Shown here piece after piece: positions 10,426-21,730 of a stretch of DNA of 25,992 nt. This DNA comes from Rhizophagus sp. LPA8_4_AMF (taxonomy: Eukaryota > Glomeromycota > Glomeromycetes > Glomerales > Glomeraceae). The stretch is taken from the NCBI GenBank assembly GCA_021464525.1, contig JADRCO010000822.1, positions 1 through 25,992 of the forward strand, in the 5' to 3' direction. The notes under the pieces were generated by a model, which saw only the letters and a list, made by a program, of their open reading frames with translations, ran no database searches and was not told where the DNA came from. Position numbers and translations under genes: made by a program. Within the stretch, counting starts at the first letter, position 1. Every line of letters starts with the position of its first letter.

Positions 10426-12772
10426 AAATAATGACGAAATGTGGTAAAAACCAAGAAAATAACTTGTTTATTTTTAAACTCATTAAATGCAAACGGGAAT
10501 AATTTTTTTTTTTTTAAAAAAAAAAGGGCCGAGAGAGAAAAAAAAAAAAGTACGCATTGATAAAATTCTGTACACACATTCAAAGTTCACGTGATGGTTT
10601 AACTGAAAGAACCGGAATTAAACAAGTTTATAACTTGATTCAAGAATTCCAAACTTAATTTCTTGTGTTAGTCACATATCATTATTACACTATCAGCTAT
10701 TTATTTATTATCAAACAAAAGATCATGAAAAAAAAAACTAGTTATTAAAAATTCTATAGTTGATATCAAGTATATCAAGCTTTTACATGGTACAAATTAT
10801 TTATTTTTAGCAAATATTTTCAAAAATGTATAAATTACTTTTCCCCGATAAAAATAAATATAAAAAACTTTTTTAACAGTAAAAGGAAAATATATATATA
10901 TATATATAAATAAGTATATATACCGGTATATATATATATTTTAAAATAAAAACAAGATAATCTAAAAATTAAAAAAAGAAAAAAAAAAAAATCTATCTTA
11001 TCGTTTACCGATTATTATTTATTCTCAAACCCCAAAACCGCTATACCACTTAATCGAAAAAGTAGTTTCCATAAAAAGGGTGTGTAACGTGTCAGGATAT
11101 GAACATTTATGCAAGTTCGTTGGTGTCCGTGTGAAATAAAGTTACTATCAATAATAGCTTACATACTATTTATGTTCTCAGAGAATCATTACCAAATAAT
11201 ATCATGTTCTGTTGAAAAAATCCGTCAAAAGACATAGTCGGTTAATACCATCATCGATTATAGTAAAAACAGCATATCTAAAGTTTATCGTAAAATGACG
11301 TTTATCAGAAAAGGTTATAAAAAGTATTTTAAAAAAAAATTGTGTGGTTTATAATCAATCTGTTTGTTTTATTCTTTATTTTTCGTTTCAGTTTTTAATA
11401 TAAACAAGAGATTCCATTTTATTCATTCAAGACATTATAACATTTGCGTCAATAAATGCCACGAGCGATGATCCTCACTGATTATCGTTAACCTGTGAAA
11501 ATTCTCGTAAAATTGATATAACCGAGACAAAGAAGATAACAATAACAGATAATAATAATAATAATAATATAAAGATTATAATTATCAAACATATCAAATG
11601 TACAAAGTACAAACGTATCTATTAGAACAATGAAATAGAAGGGAGTAAAGAATGAAATGTACTTGCAATTGATACAAAAAATACTGTCATCGTCGTTCGC
11701 AGCACTGCCCATACCAATCTTGTTTAATAAAAGGATTTGCTCAATCCGCGTACAAAAAAAAAATCTTTGTTTTTGATCACAATTGTTTTTTTTTATTAAA
11801 TGATCAAAACCGAGCCGCTAAACCTTTTCACTCTTTATTTTTTTTAAAATCAACACGTGAATTCGTTTCTTTTCCCCCTCATTTTATATTTATTCGTACA
11901 ACGATCTTTTTATATTACTCTTTTTTAAAACGTTTCACCTTTTTTTTTATGTGTATCGTAGTAAAAAAAATGAAATCATGTGTTACCGCATTATTTTAAA
12001 TATTTCCTTATTGTTCAATCCTGTGTCACTTTGAATCATTAGTCATTACGGAGACTTTCCATTTATTTTACCGAATTATATAGTGATTACAATCGTCATA
12101 TATGAAAATGAAATGTATCATCAAAATTTATTATAAATTGCCCAACGTTACAATTGTTACAACTAAAAAATTTCTGTGCTACTTTAAACAATACATTATA
12201 TTATCCTTTTCTTTATCACAAATATCTCTTGATTTGTCTATTACGAATTTACCCGTACCACCAAAAGTAATTGAAACAACATCCGAATAAACTTGTTTAA
12301 ATTCAAGTAGGCGGGTTTTTTTTTTAAAAAAAATTTAACACAAGAAAAATTAAAGTTACAAATTGGAAAAGACTTGGGTTACAATTATAAAAACTCCACA
12401 TTATTAACCTTTTTCCCCCACCATTTTTTTAACAAAAAAAAAGAATAATTTTTTTTTTGAACAATAAATAAATAAAATCGACAGCACATAAAATAAAACT
12501 CTCACCCCTTGGAAACAAACATCTTTTTTTTAAAAAAAAAAATTTTTTTTTTTGACAGCTTTTTATTTAATTGTTAATAATCGGTTCGATAAAAAAAAAC
12601 TTCTTTAGATTATTAGATTATTTATTTAAATATAGAACCAACCTTTTCGATAAAATAATAATAATATAATTCAGAATATATATATACAATTGTTATTTCT
12701 TTCCCTATTTCCGTTTCTTGATAAAAACGATAATCCCTTTCCCCCTAAATTTAATAGTTAACAGTTGAGAAA

Positions 12773-14014
12773 ATGGAAAAGTCAAACAAAGACAGAATTT
12801 ATTCAAAAAATAACAATAATCTTAAAGAACAACAAAAGATGGAAAAGGTTCGTATTTATTTTTCTTAAAGGGAAATTGTAAACAATACTTTGATTTAATA
12901 TAAAAAATTGTTTATAAATTAATTTAAAATTTTTTTATTTTTCCGAATATCATCGAAACCCATCGAAACCCTTATTTTTTTTCGACACTATCTTTGTGAA
13001 ATTCCAACTTCTTACTCGATTCATTTGACGATCTGATTTTTCTCCGGTTCGAATTTCAAATCATCCTTCTCGTCCTTCCTTTAACCTAGCAGTCCTCTCC
13101 TGAACCATTAGAAAAACAGAAAAAAAGTAGTCGTTCTCATAAACGAAAACCCGATTCAGAACGTGATAAACAAAAAGCAGAATTAGAACGGTCAGGGGTA
13201 AATATTATATTGATGTATATATAATGAATAATAATTTCTTTATTTTATTTTTATTTATTTATTTATTTATTTATTTTTAAATTAGAATGAATTGAAAAAA
13301 CTTTTAGCGCAATTTGGAACTAAGGCTAAAGAAGCCGACGATATAGACAGAGATACTTCAGCACTTCGGGACAATATTGTTGAATTAATGACAAAAGCAA
13401 AATCATTTAGCAATCCAAAGGTACAGTATCCATATATATATATATATATATAATTTTTTTTTCTCGAAATTTTGTATTTTAACATAAAATTTTTTAATAA
13501 AAGCTAAGGCACGGTGCTGCGCCACACCAACATGAATCCACTACCAGTTCAACATCATTAACGAGTTTATTTTCTAATATATGGAAAAATTTAATGTCAC
13601 TTATTGCATTGATTGTACACCCTATTAAAGTATTATACCAATCTTATGAAAGATTATACTGCAGCATTAATTGGTATTTATTCTTGATTTGCATTTTGGT
13701 ACTTGAATTATCAATTGTCGGGCTCATTTGGAAGTAAGTATAATAAATTTAAAGAATGTAAGATTTCATTTCTTTTTATCAACCTAACTTTTTTCTTACC
13801 CTCTTTAATTGATTCTAGGTTCAAACGGGCACAATATACTTATATGTACATTGAACCTTATGAAGCAGTTGTACATGGCACATATGGCGTAGAAACAACT
13901 TCTTGGACATATTTAAGTTCTATGATGGATATAATGTTTGACTTTTTTAGTGAAGTGAAACATGGTGGTCGTAGTTTCGGTAGTCCAAATTATGATGGTT
14001 TAGTACCAATATAA
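12773..14014 (+). CDS. Unknown membrane protein, five exons
   Basis: Five exons join in frame across GT-AG introns: 12773-12847, 13090-13197, 13286-13420, 13504-13733 and 13819-14014, giving 247 residues from an ATG to TAA. Residues 1-65 are very polar and Lys/Gln/Asn-rich. Residues 62-106 form a charged, probably helical segment. Residues 131-152 are hydrophobic and amphipathic. Residues 163-182 (YLFLICILVLELSIVGLIW) are a clear membrane span. The tail holds EPYEAVVHGTYGVETTSW and ends in LVPI. With no signal peptide and a long charged N-terminus, an N-in internal-membrane protein is plausible. I do not recognise the family. Introns 2 and 3 contain (ATTT)n and (TA)n microsatellites. Intron 1 (242 nt) is longer than the others and might hide a further exon; its acceptor could be TAG at 13089 or CAG at 13092, both in frame. 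Confidence 0.75.
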
Positions 14015-14710
14015 AAATGGTATTTTGTTAACAATTGTCATGGAATTCATGTGTTGTAGAATTTGTTAGATGTTTCGGATTTTACTTGTTTACTTGTTTA
14101 TTTGTTTATTTTGTTTATTTTTCCCCTCCCCTTTTTTATTTCCCTTCTCTTTTGTACTTTTTTTTTTTACATCTGTATATATTTCAGTTCTTTTAATTGC
14201 ATGTACTTTTAAAGTTTTCTTAATTTCTCATCCTACACGTATACATATTTACAACATTACCACTTTAAAAAAATTTTCCCTCTTCAAAAGAAAAGAAAAA
14301 ATTGCATTCAAATAAAAATTTTCTTAAATGACCGTCATTAAAAAAAAGAAACGTGAATCACGTGAATTGAACAAATTTGAACTTAATATCAAACATGTAA
14401 ACCAGCGCGTACTGAAACTAGTTTACCCTGTGAAATAAAAATAAAACGGCGCATCACATAAAATTTAAAGATTTATTTGAAAACTCAAATTATGACTGAT
14501 TTGCATTTAACTAAATAAAAATGATGAATAGCCAAATAACGAAACTTCAAATCGGACGTATCCACTCATAAATACATATACTCCTTCATTTTCTCCCTCC
14601 TAAAACATTTTCAACCTAACCCTAACCCTAAACTTATACATAATGAATTTGTACAGTATCCTATACCACTACCTACCGAACTTGAATCGAACCACATATC
14701 AAAAACAATT
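14015..14710. other. Convergent intergenic region between two genes
   Basis: This lies between the 3' ends of the membrane-protein gene (+) and the NTPase gene (-), so both untranslated 3' regions fall here. A pyrimidine-rich stretch at 14080-14170, a TCACGTGA site (14358) and a short telomere-like repeat (14613-14632) are visible. No gene is seen. Confidence 0.6.
14613..14632 (+). repeat. Short interstitial telomere-like repeat
   Basis: AACCTAACCCTAACCCTAAA contains two exact CCCTAA units plus a degenerate one. TTAGGG is the usual fungal telomere unit. Two to three units can arise by chance or by repair of a break with telomeric sequence, so this is only a weak signal. Confidence 0.45.
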
Positions 14711-17164
14711 TCAAACCCTACTCGAATTTTCAATATCTCCATCTATAATCTCCTGCATACCATTAATTCCTTTCCAACGCGCATTTATCTTTACTTTTGT
14801 GAATTTGAGATCATGCCATATATGTATAGTATTAAGACCTGCTGCCACTTGCTCTCTTGTAGGCCAATGAGGACATTTGTCGTTTAAATCCTGGCAAGTG
14901 AAATGGATTACCCAAATATCACGAACGTTGAATTCTGGTTCAAGTGAATGTGCATAGGTTAGAGTCTGATTGAAATATTCATTCATTTCTTTCAAAGTTT
15001 TTGTAGCTGCGATTCCAATTACCGCTGTTGGTCTCTCAGGTGCCGTTATCACCAAACTATAATTAAGATTACTCGTTTTTTTATCCTTGATTGTACCATG
15101 ATTTTGGCTTATGACATTCCACTTTTCAAGCCAATTTGTTAGGATAATGGATAGCTCTTGTTGGTATAAATTCTCATGAGGAACTAAGACATTACTATGG
15201 GTTTCAACGGTCACTTGTGCTACCTTATTATAAGAAATAGCTGTTGATTTTATATAATTTCTGTCAAGAATGCTAATAGCTTCCTTTAAAAGTCTGAAAA
15301 TATCAATTGATCCGTCATCATGAAGTGGAGGTTCTTTTAAAGGACAATACCCAAAGACATTGGGCATTATATACTGCAAAATGAAGGAATGTAATATAGG
15401 AGATGATATCACAAAACCTCTATTTTCAGCTCTTAAAATTCCTTCATTAATAAAAAATTTAAGAAAATGCATATCTTTATCTTTAAAATAATATGGACCT
15501 GAATTGGAAAGGACTTGTGATCGTAAATAATTCATGGCATTTCTTGTATCCTCATTTTGACCCAATAACGTATTTTTCAATCTTTCAAAAATTGGAAAAT
15601 TTTGAATATCCGAATATAATGATTTAATAACATAATTTTGCCAAGTTGTAAAATCTAGATTCCTATCAACTTTATCAATTAAATTTTCAGCAATTAAATT
15701 TCCATAAAGTCCAACCAGACCAGGATATCTATTAAAATAATATTTATGTTATTAATATTAATAAATTTTTATGTGATAAAAGTAATTTAAAATATATTCA
15801 CCCATTTGTTTGTAAATAAATATCATCAATTATTTTTTTATCAATTGTAATTGATTTTTCCTGTGTAAAATCATTGAAAAGTGCCTCAATTTGCTGTTTA
15901 CTAAAATTTGGATTATTAAAAGATTCTCTAATACTAAAAGGTGATATACGCATGTTTGATGTCTTTAAATATTGAATACTAAAATTTCCAATAGCAACAA
16001 TTGAACAAATTGCAAAATCATAAATACTATCTTTAATAAATCGAAAAGTATTTAAGCAATCATCACGAACTTCATCAGTAGCATTATATAAGCCATCAAA
16101 ATCATCTATAAAGATTACAACCTTTTTTTTCCATTCATTCCCAGCAAAAACATCAAGAAAATCATTAGAAGACATAATTTCTTTATGATAACTGTGATTA
16201 CTATTACTACGTTGAAGTGATTTGCCTAGATTTTTCCAGAAAATATTTTTATCATCTTTTGCTGTTAAATTTAAAAAAGACGTGCTAATTGGAAAATAAA
16301 ATAAAAGAAAAAAACAATTAAGAAATAATGAAAACAAAAATCACATCATACTTATAAAAATAAAAAACTTACGATAAACAAATAAATCCTGCTTTATGTA
16401 ACTGTTGTATAAGTTGGTAAACTCGTGTAGATTTGCCAGATAATCGTGATCCCATAAGCATTAAAAACTTATGATTTCTAATATCATTTAATAATTTAAA
16501 ATTTTCTTGATGTTCTAGTGGATCTATAAAGTAAACGAATGGTACTTCTTTTGGTTTAATTGCTCCATTAATTGCAAACCTTTTTTTACTTAAAATTGGA
16601 ACTAAATAAATAAATAATATATTAATTGTTATATTACTATAATATTAAATATATTAATATGATAAAATTCTTACTTTCTTCTTCTTCTCCTAATTTATTA
16701 CTTTCTTTTTTTAAAATATATTCCAATTCTTCAACTAAATTTGTCATTCGTTCATAAATATCAAAATTTGATTTAATTTCTTCTAATGATGGAAGTTGTT
16801 TTTTAATAGTTTTAATTTCTTTTATTATTAAAGGAAATTGAGTTTTAACAGGTATTTCTTCTAAAAATTGTGTCTCATTATTCAAGAATTGTGTTGATTG
16901 TATTAATTGTGTTGACTGTGTTGACTGTGTTTTAGTAGGTATAGTCAATTCTTGTGATTTAGTGGAAAATTTCTTATTAGATTTTATTGAAGATAAAAAA
17001 TTATTATATAAAAATTTTTTAAAATTTTCATTTTTTTTATTTGATAAAGGTAATAATAAAGTATTATAATTATTTGTATAAAATCTTTTTGAATTTGTTA
17101 TAAGATTTAAATTATTGATATTTTTAAAATATTTTCTTTGACATAAAGATATTAATGTTGCCAT
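14711..17164 (-). CDS. P-loop NTPase with mitochondrial-type presequence and nuclease-fold C-terminus
   Basis: Four exons join in frame across GT-AG introns of 73, 88 and 73 nt: 17164-16675, 16601-16373, 16284-15802 and 15728-14711, giving 739 residues from ATG to TGA. Residues 1-45 are basic, Asn-rich and acid-free, with KRFYT near 27-31, like a mitochondrial presequence. Residues 76-100 repeat TQST-type units. The ATPase core has Walker A GSRLSGKST (214-222), Walker B VVIFIDDFD (295-303), a sensor-like SIVAIGNFS, and TNGYPGLVG (399-407). The C-terminal 150 residues resemble the PD-(D/E)XK-like domain of a large Rhizophagus family with Crinkler-like architecture. A glutamate (about 592) is kept, but the positions I recall as Asp and Glu read Leu (about 626) and Gly (about 639). 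Nuclease activity is therefore doubtful. Cellular role unknown. Confidence 0.85.
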
Positions 17165-18460
17165 ATTTTTTCTTGAAAAGAAATTTTTTATGTTGAAAAA
17201 AAAATTATTTTTTTTTTTTTTAATAATTATTATTATTAATTATTATATATATTTAATCATAATCTATCATGATTGCTAAAAGATTTTCATAATTATTAGA
17301 TAATATGAAATGGATTATAATATAATTTACAGATACTAGTTAATTTACACATAGCTGGTTTATTGCATTTATTAGTATAAAAAATTACTTAATTTCATTT
17401 TATTAAAATACCATTTTACTAATATAAAAATTTATTACTTTTAGAAATTATAAACTTATTTATTTTTAATAATATATTATAAATATTTTTTTTAATTATA
17501 TATTTAATAAGAGGCAAAATTTTATAATTATATTAACACTACTATATTAATAATTAAATAGTTTATTAATTATATTAGTAATATTGAGTTCTGTAAAATT
17601 ATAATAAACCTAATATACAACATTTAACAATTATCAAATGTTCAGGATGTCAGGATGCTGACTCAGTGATATTATATTAAATTAAAGATTTATTTGATAA
17701 AAATTTCAAAATTTTGTTATAGTTAATATCAACTGAAATTAATATTTGTTAATATATTTATTATTTAAAAATTTTCATGATCAGTATTTTTAACTCTGGT
17801 CAAAATTATAAACTGGCATTTTAAACTCTAGTCAAATTGTAATTTTTGACCAGAATTAAATGACCAGTGGTGATAATTACTACTGGTAAGATTTAGCAAT
17901 AACTTAATATTAAAACTATATATAAAACAGGGTTTGCAAATTTAGTTTTATATAATAAGTTTTAACAATCTGAAATATAGTAAAGAAAAAATTGAATATA
18001 TAATAATAAAAAGATATAATTTTTTTTCATGATAAACTGATAATTATATTTTTGTTTGTTATAATTGGTTATTATTGGCCACAAAATCTGTAATTTCGGT
18101 AATTTCGGCCAGAGTTATAAAATCGTGTACCAGCTCCAGTCTAAACCAATAAAATTGTTCTGGATTAATAATTTGCATTTCCTAGTACTATATCATAGTG
18201 TATACAAATTCTTTTACATACAAATATAATCAATATAATAAGCTTATTATTAATAAAGCAAAAAAAAAAAAGGTTTTTGTGTCGCTATAAACACTCTCAA
18301 TATAATTTACATAGCAAAACGGGTAGAACATTAGAAAAGAAACCGGCAATTTTTCTTGTCAATATATTTGGAAGAACATGTTGTATTGCGCGCATTACTT
18401 TTGCGCCACTATATAAAAATCAGTAGAGATCATTAAATGTTAGATTATTCAAAAACAATT
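17165..18460. other. Intergenic, repeat-derived, no gene seen
   Basis: Upstream of the NTPase gene. Beyond 17170-17225 (A/T runs) it is AT-rich with repeat traces: TCAGGATG twice in tandem at about 17641, an inverted repeat AACTCTGGTCAAAATTA (17792-17808) against AATTTTTGACCAGAATT (17841-17857), the hairpin CCAGTGGTGATAATTACTACTGG just after it, and a related GGCCAGAGTTATAA word near 18104. These look like remnants of one or more small inverted-repeat elements. No gene is supported. Confidence 0.5.
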
Positions 18461-18467
18461 CTCTTGA

Positions 18468-19000
18468 CTAAAAAGAGCTATCAATACCTAAGCCAAAGAC
18501 TAAAATCATTACATCAGTGAGTATATAATGGCTTTGCGTGACGATGAAAAGGTCTCGGCCACGTATCCATGTGCAATTATTTTGATGGTTCACATAAATA
18601 ATATTTTGAGACGAGAGTAGCAAATCATGTACCCAAAGCGGCAGAGATAATAAAAGTGACAACTGTTATGCAATGATAGAATACTGTAATCTCAAGATTA
18701 GATGTGGCTAAGCAATTTGTGAAATTATCAAATGTAAGTTTGTATTATTAAAGGCACGGACAATATATTTCTTTAGATGATTGCTTATTTTTCCCAGAAG
18801 AGAATCGTCAGAATCCATGTTTTCGAAAAGTTGCATATGGTAAATCGACATCTTGTTCTTGTTCAATGATATCAGGATGAAAGTAATAAGGGACATTCTT
18901 TAATGGTTGGTCATGAGAGGACAGAGAGATAGAAAGTGTGCCATATTTAAGTTTATTTTCTATCATACAGTTATAAAGTTGTTGAATCACTTGTTCCTGA
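18468..19000 (-). pseudogene. Decayed gene remnant, probably from an expanded host family
   Basis: Three short overlapping minus-strand frames (about 18990-18808, 18896-18708 and 18662-18468) have higher GC and more protein-like composition than their surroundings. The first begins with QEQVIQQLYNCMIENKLKYG followed by TLS. That matches, from memory, a 'QxxxYMxxNxxxYGxLST' stretch found in some expanded Rhizophagus proteins, where it continues towards a nuclease-fold domain. The frames do not form one gene, so I call it a pseudogene with low confidence. Confidence 0.3.
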
Positions 19001-20020
19001 GATCGTCATCCTTCCTCTACTGCAAATAGCATTTATTTGTTAGTAATTAAATGTTAAATCTCTTGACCTCTATTGGAAAGATCAATTTGAGCACTGGGTA
19101 ATTGGTCGCAGCTCTAATTCGTGAGAACGTCTTTTTCTAAGTAAACTTTAACTCTGGTAGCTTATATATATGAAGAAGACATTTTTAAAATTATTCGACA
19201 ATATACATTATCATACAGTAGTTATTTTCGTAAGCAATGAAAGCATACACGATAAAACTGACAAATAATCAATTATAAAGTAGCTTAGAATTTTATGCGA
19301 ACATTAATTGTTACTTTGGAAGATATAGATTATAGTGTCATGGAGTTACTGAGGTTAAAATAATGCGAATTTAACATTTCCCGATAATTTTGAATTAAAA
19401 TAATCAAACCGATTCGACGAAGTGGCGCGCAAAATCTATTTCATTAGAAAAAAATAAAATATTTTTAATGTACAATGAGAAATGTCTTACAAAACATGCA
19501 TAATATATTATTGTTTATCAACATTTTCTTGGCGACCATTGCCTTAAAATTAATTAGGCGATAATCCGTCGCAAAACAATGTCCAGTTTTGGTAAGTTTA
19601 CATGAAGTTCTTTATTTGTTTTATTTTGTTTTAAGAGCCGAGTACATATATTTATCATCTTTTAGGCAACAACCATTTGAAGTAAAATAACAATAAAAGC
19701 TTTTATTTATTTTCATCCGCCATTTTAGCTTTTTTGTCCTAGAATTATAAATGTTTTCTTGTATATTTACTCGTACCAATTAATACTGCATTAGAATCTC
19801 CAATTAATAACTTTGGAACTTTTCTGATTAGATATCTATCTCTTCCGAAATTGTCAATAGAAAGAGGCATGCGAATAATAAATTAGTCAAAGTCCGTCCA
19901 TATTTTGTTACAGTCAAAAAAAATAATTTTAATGTACATTTTATGTATTGGTGATGTTTTAAAACATTCTTTTTGTTTATTGATGATCAATTTGAATAGT
20001 CACAGTTTATTTCGCGTATG
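19001..20020. other. Intergenic region, no gene seen
   Basis: No coding region, RNA gene or clear repeat could be supported. Base composition is less extreme than in the left half of the window. The last 100 bases are presumably the promoter region of the gene at 20083. Confidence 0.5.
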
Positions 20021-20027
20021 TATAAAT
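20021..20027 (+). promoter_or_regulatory. TATA box of the coiled-coil gene
   Basis: TATAAAT lies 56 nt before the ATG at 20083, within GCGTATGTATAAATGTC. Spacing resembles the TATA box of the secreted-protein gene on the other strand. Confidence 0.45.
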
Positions 20028-20082
20028 GTCTTAAAAAATTCGGATTATACGAAAAAATTTTGTTCTTCGTACTTAAAATAAA

Positions 20083-21507
20083 ATGGAAGGACTTCAGCAT
20101 AAGAGCCAATCGCAGCAATTAATGCCACAGAATGATCTGTTTTCATTTATCAGAGATTTTGTACTAAAACAGCAGAGCAATGGACCTATAACGATAAATG
20201 AAGAAAAATGTTATATAATTGAAAAAGAAAATTTCGAAATATGTTTTCCTGAAGACTTTTATCGAAATCAGCAAGTAAACGGTGAAAATGAATTCATTAA
20301 ACAACTCTTCGAACTACAAGTCACAGGACCAATTAATGTTGGTGAAAATTATCATTATGTAATAAGTGAAGAGGTTTATAATGAATATCATCGTCGTCGC
20401 CAACAAGTCATCCAGCAACACGGAGAAAAAAGTCAAGTCGCAGGACCAATACGTCATGATAATAATGCAAATAATGGAATTATTAATCATCAAAGAATTA
20501 TTAAAGAATTAGAAGAGAGGTGTAGAAATCTTCAATTAAATAATCAAATACTCGAAAGTGAACGGCAAAAATTAAAGGACCATAATGACAATTTAAAGAA
20601 AGAAGCTTCCGAATATCAATCAGCTTTAGGTGATGCGACAAGTTTTCACCTAGGGAATCAAGATTCTGATACAGCCAGTCAATTGTCAAAAGATATTGGT
20701 AATTTACATCTCAATTTAGAAAAATTTTGCGGACTGAAAAAAGGAATTGATATAAATGACCAGAAAGAAATAGAAGAACTCTTGAAAAAATATGGATGTT
20801 CAATAAAAGGCACAATAAAGGAAAATAAAATTTTGATTTCGGGCGCGTTAGAACGTTACATAATTGAGATTATCATTGAAAAAGCCAATGAATATTTTAA
20901 TCACGAAGAGAACGATAAAGACAACAAAGAAGTCAACGAACAAGATGACAAAAAACAGCAACAAAGTTTGGAAGCGAAAATTGTAAAAACAACGGAACAA
21001 CTGTTGAAGATGATAAATTCATTTTCAACAATTCGTGCCGGAAATGATAAAGTTAGCAAATCTACTTCAACTAAATTACGCCAGCAAATTTATGGTATTC
21101 TTGGAAACCGTGGTTTTTCCAATACCGTTTTAGATGAAAGTGATGGTAAAGAGCATCAATTTGTTGAAGAATTACGAAAAGAAATTTTAGATTTTATGAA
21201 TCGTTATCGTAAAATTAAAGATCAGGAAAAATTGGCAGAACATGAAAAGATAATAAACGATATTATTAGGCAAGTCGTTAATATATTTTTTTTCAGATTA
21301 AAAGTACAAGAACCTACCGCCGAATGGAAATGGTTTCCTAAAAATGCAGGAATCAATACGTTGACTATGGACGGACCTTGGGATAAAGACGAACTTGAAT
21401 ATTTATCTGTTGATATCTGTGCGTTTCCGTTGATTGGATCTAATCTTAATAGTGCTGAAGATGCGAAAATGATGTTTCCGGCGCAAATTGTTGCGAATTA
21501 TCTCTAG
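20083..21507 (+). CDS. Coiled-coil protein of an expanded Glomeromycotina family
   Basis: An intronless gene for 474 residues, with AAA before the ATG and a TATA box upstream. The N-terminus carries an internal duplication: NGPITINEEKCYIIEKENFE (about 34-53) and TGPINVGENYHYVISEEVYNE (about 81-101), followed by a third short AGPI (about 120-123). Residues 135-180 form a coiled coil (IIKELEERCRNLQLNNQILE and on). Residues 270-300 are acidic and Gln-rich. The C-terminal half contains KLRQQIYGILGNRGFSN, then RLKVQEPTAEWKW, then ICAFPLIGSNLN. These match, from memory, an uncharacterised family present in many copies in Rhizophagus; no enzymatic motif is visible. No signal peptide or membrane segment. 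The next gene, an Hsp70-like protein, lies on the same strand about 660 bp downstream. Role unknown. Confidence 0.85.
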   Translation: MEGLQHKSQSQQLMPQNDLFSFIRDFVLKQQSNGPITINEEKCYIIEKENFEICFPEDFYRNQQVNGENEFIKQLFELQVTGPINVGENYHYVISEEVYNEYHRRRQQVIQQHGEKSQVAGPIRHDNNANNGIINHQRIIKELEERCRNLQLNNQILESERQKLKDHNDNLKKEASEYQSALGDATSFHLGNQDSDTASQLSKDIGNLHLNLEKFCGLKKGIDINDQKEIEELLKKYGCSIKGTIKENKILISGALERYIIEIIIEKANEYFNHEENDKDNKEVNEQDDKKQQQSLEAKIVKTTEQLLKMINSFSTIRAGNDKVSKSTSTKLRQQIYGILGNRGFSNTVLDESDGKEHQFVEELRKEILDFMNRYRKIKDQEKLAEHEKIINDIIRQVVNIFFFRLKVQEPTAEWKWFPKNAGINTLTMDGPWDKDELEYLSVDICAFPLIGSNLNSAEDAKMMFPAQIVANYL

Positions 21508-21730
21508 GAAAAATATAAACTAGCTTTATTTTTTACTTTTTATTATCTAATATTTGTTATTTCTTTTATTGTATTATTATATAAATAAATTAAATTAAGA
21601 AAGTAAAGATTCTTTTATTCCCTTTTTCTTTAAAAAAGTAAAGTTGTCTAACATCATGAAACACCGGATAAACTTTCAAAGTTATCACGCTAGCACAAAT
21701 TATGTGATTGAAAATTTATTGACTACTTCG

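Larger units (their letters stand above)
9380..12772. other. Long intergenic region, no gene supported
   Basis: I find no convincing gene. It holds long A/T runs, a TA microsatellite around 10889-10944, three 10-bp AATAGTCTNN repeats at 10396-10425, a TTGACA-like cluster at 9681-9756, and three CACGTGA sites (10334, 10588, 11854). GC content seems higher towards 11000-12700 than in the repeat region to the left, and this part may include the promoter of the gene starting at 12773. Two short minus-strand peptides (11488-11712 and about 12165-12300) look mildly coding but could not be assembled into a gene. Confidence 0.5.

Noticed and set aside
9877-10583. Short frames of 65-84 codons on either strand
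   Set aside because: Composition follows A/T homopolymers and hydrophobic codon bias; no motif, no splice context.
11488-11712. Minus-strand frame starting MGSAANDDDSIF with a good ATG context and a possible intron ending TTTTCACAG
   Set aside because: Splicing it gives only about 35 residues of no recognisable family, and the rest of the frame is an Ile/Tyr-rich translation of AT repeats.
12102-12302. Short open stretches on both strands, including a minus-strand SITFGGTGKFVIDKS
   Set aside because: Neither strand offers a start, splice sites and a continuation; too little to call a gene.
13044-13058. GGTTCGAATTTC, resembling a tRNA B box
   Set aside because: No A box or acceptor-stem pairing at the right distance; it lies in intron 1 of the membrane-protein gene.
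13282-13485. Minus-strand 67-codon frame
   Set aside because: It lies opposite exon 3 of the five-exon plus-strand gene and reads into a TA microsatellite.
14070-14870. Plus-strand frames rich in Phe and Leu and one overlapping the NTPase 3' end
   Set aside because: The first is a translated pyrimidine tract in a 3' untranslated region; the second is antisense to a well-supported gene.
18405-18425. CTATATAAAAATC, a TATA-like box on the plus strand
   Set aside because: No coding frame of any size begins downstream on that strand.
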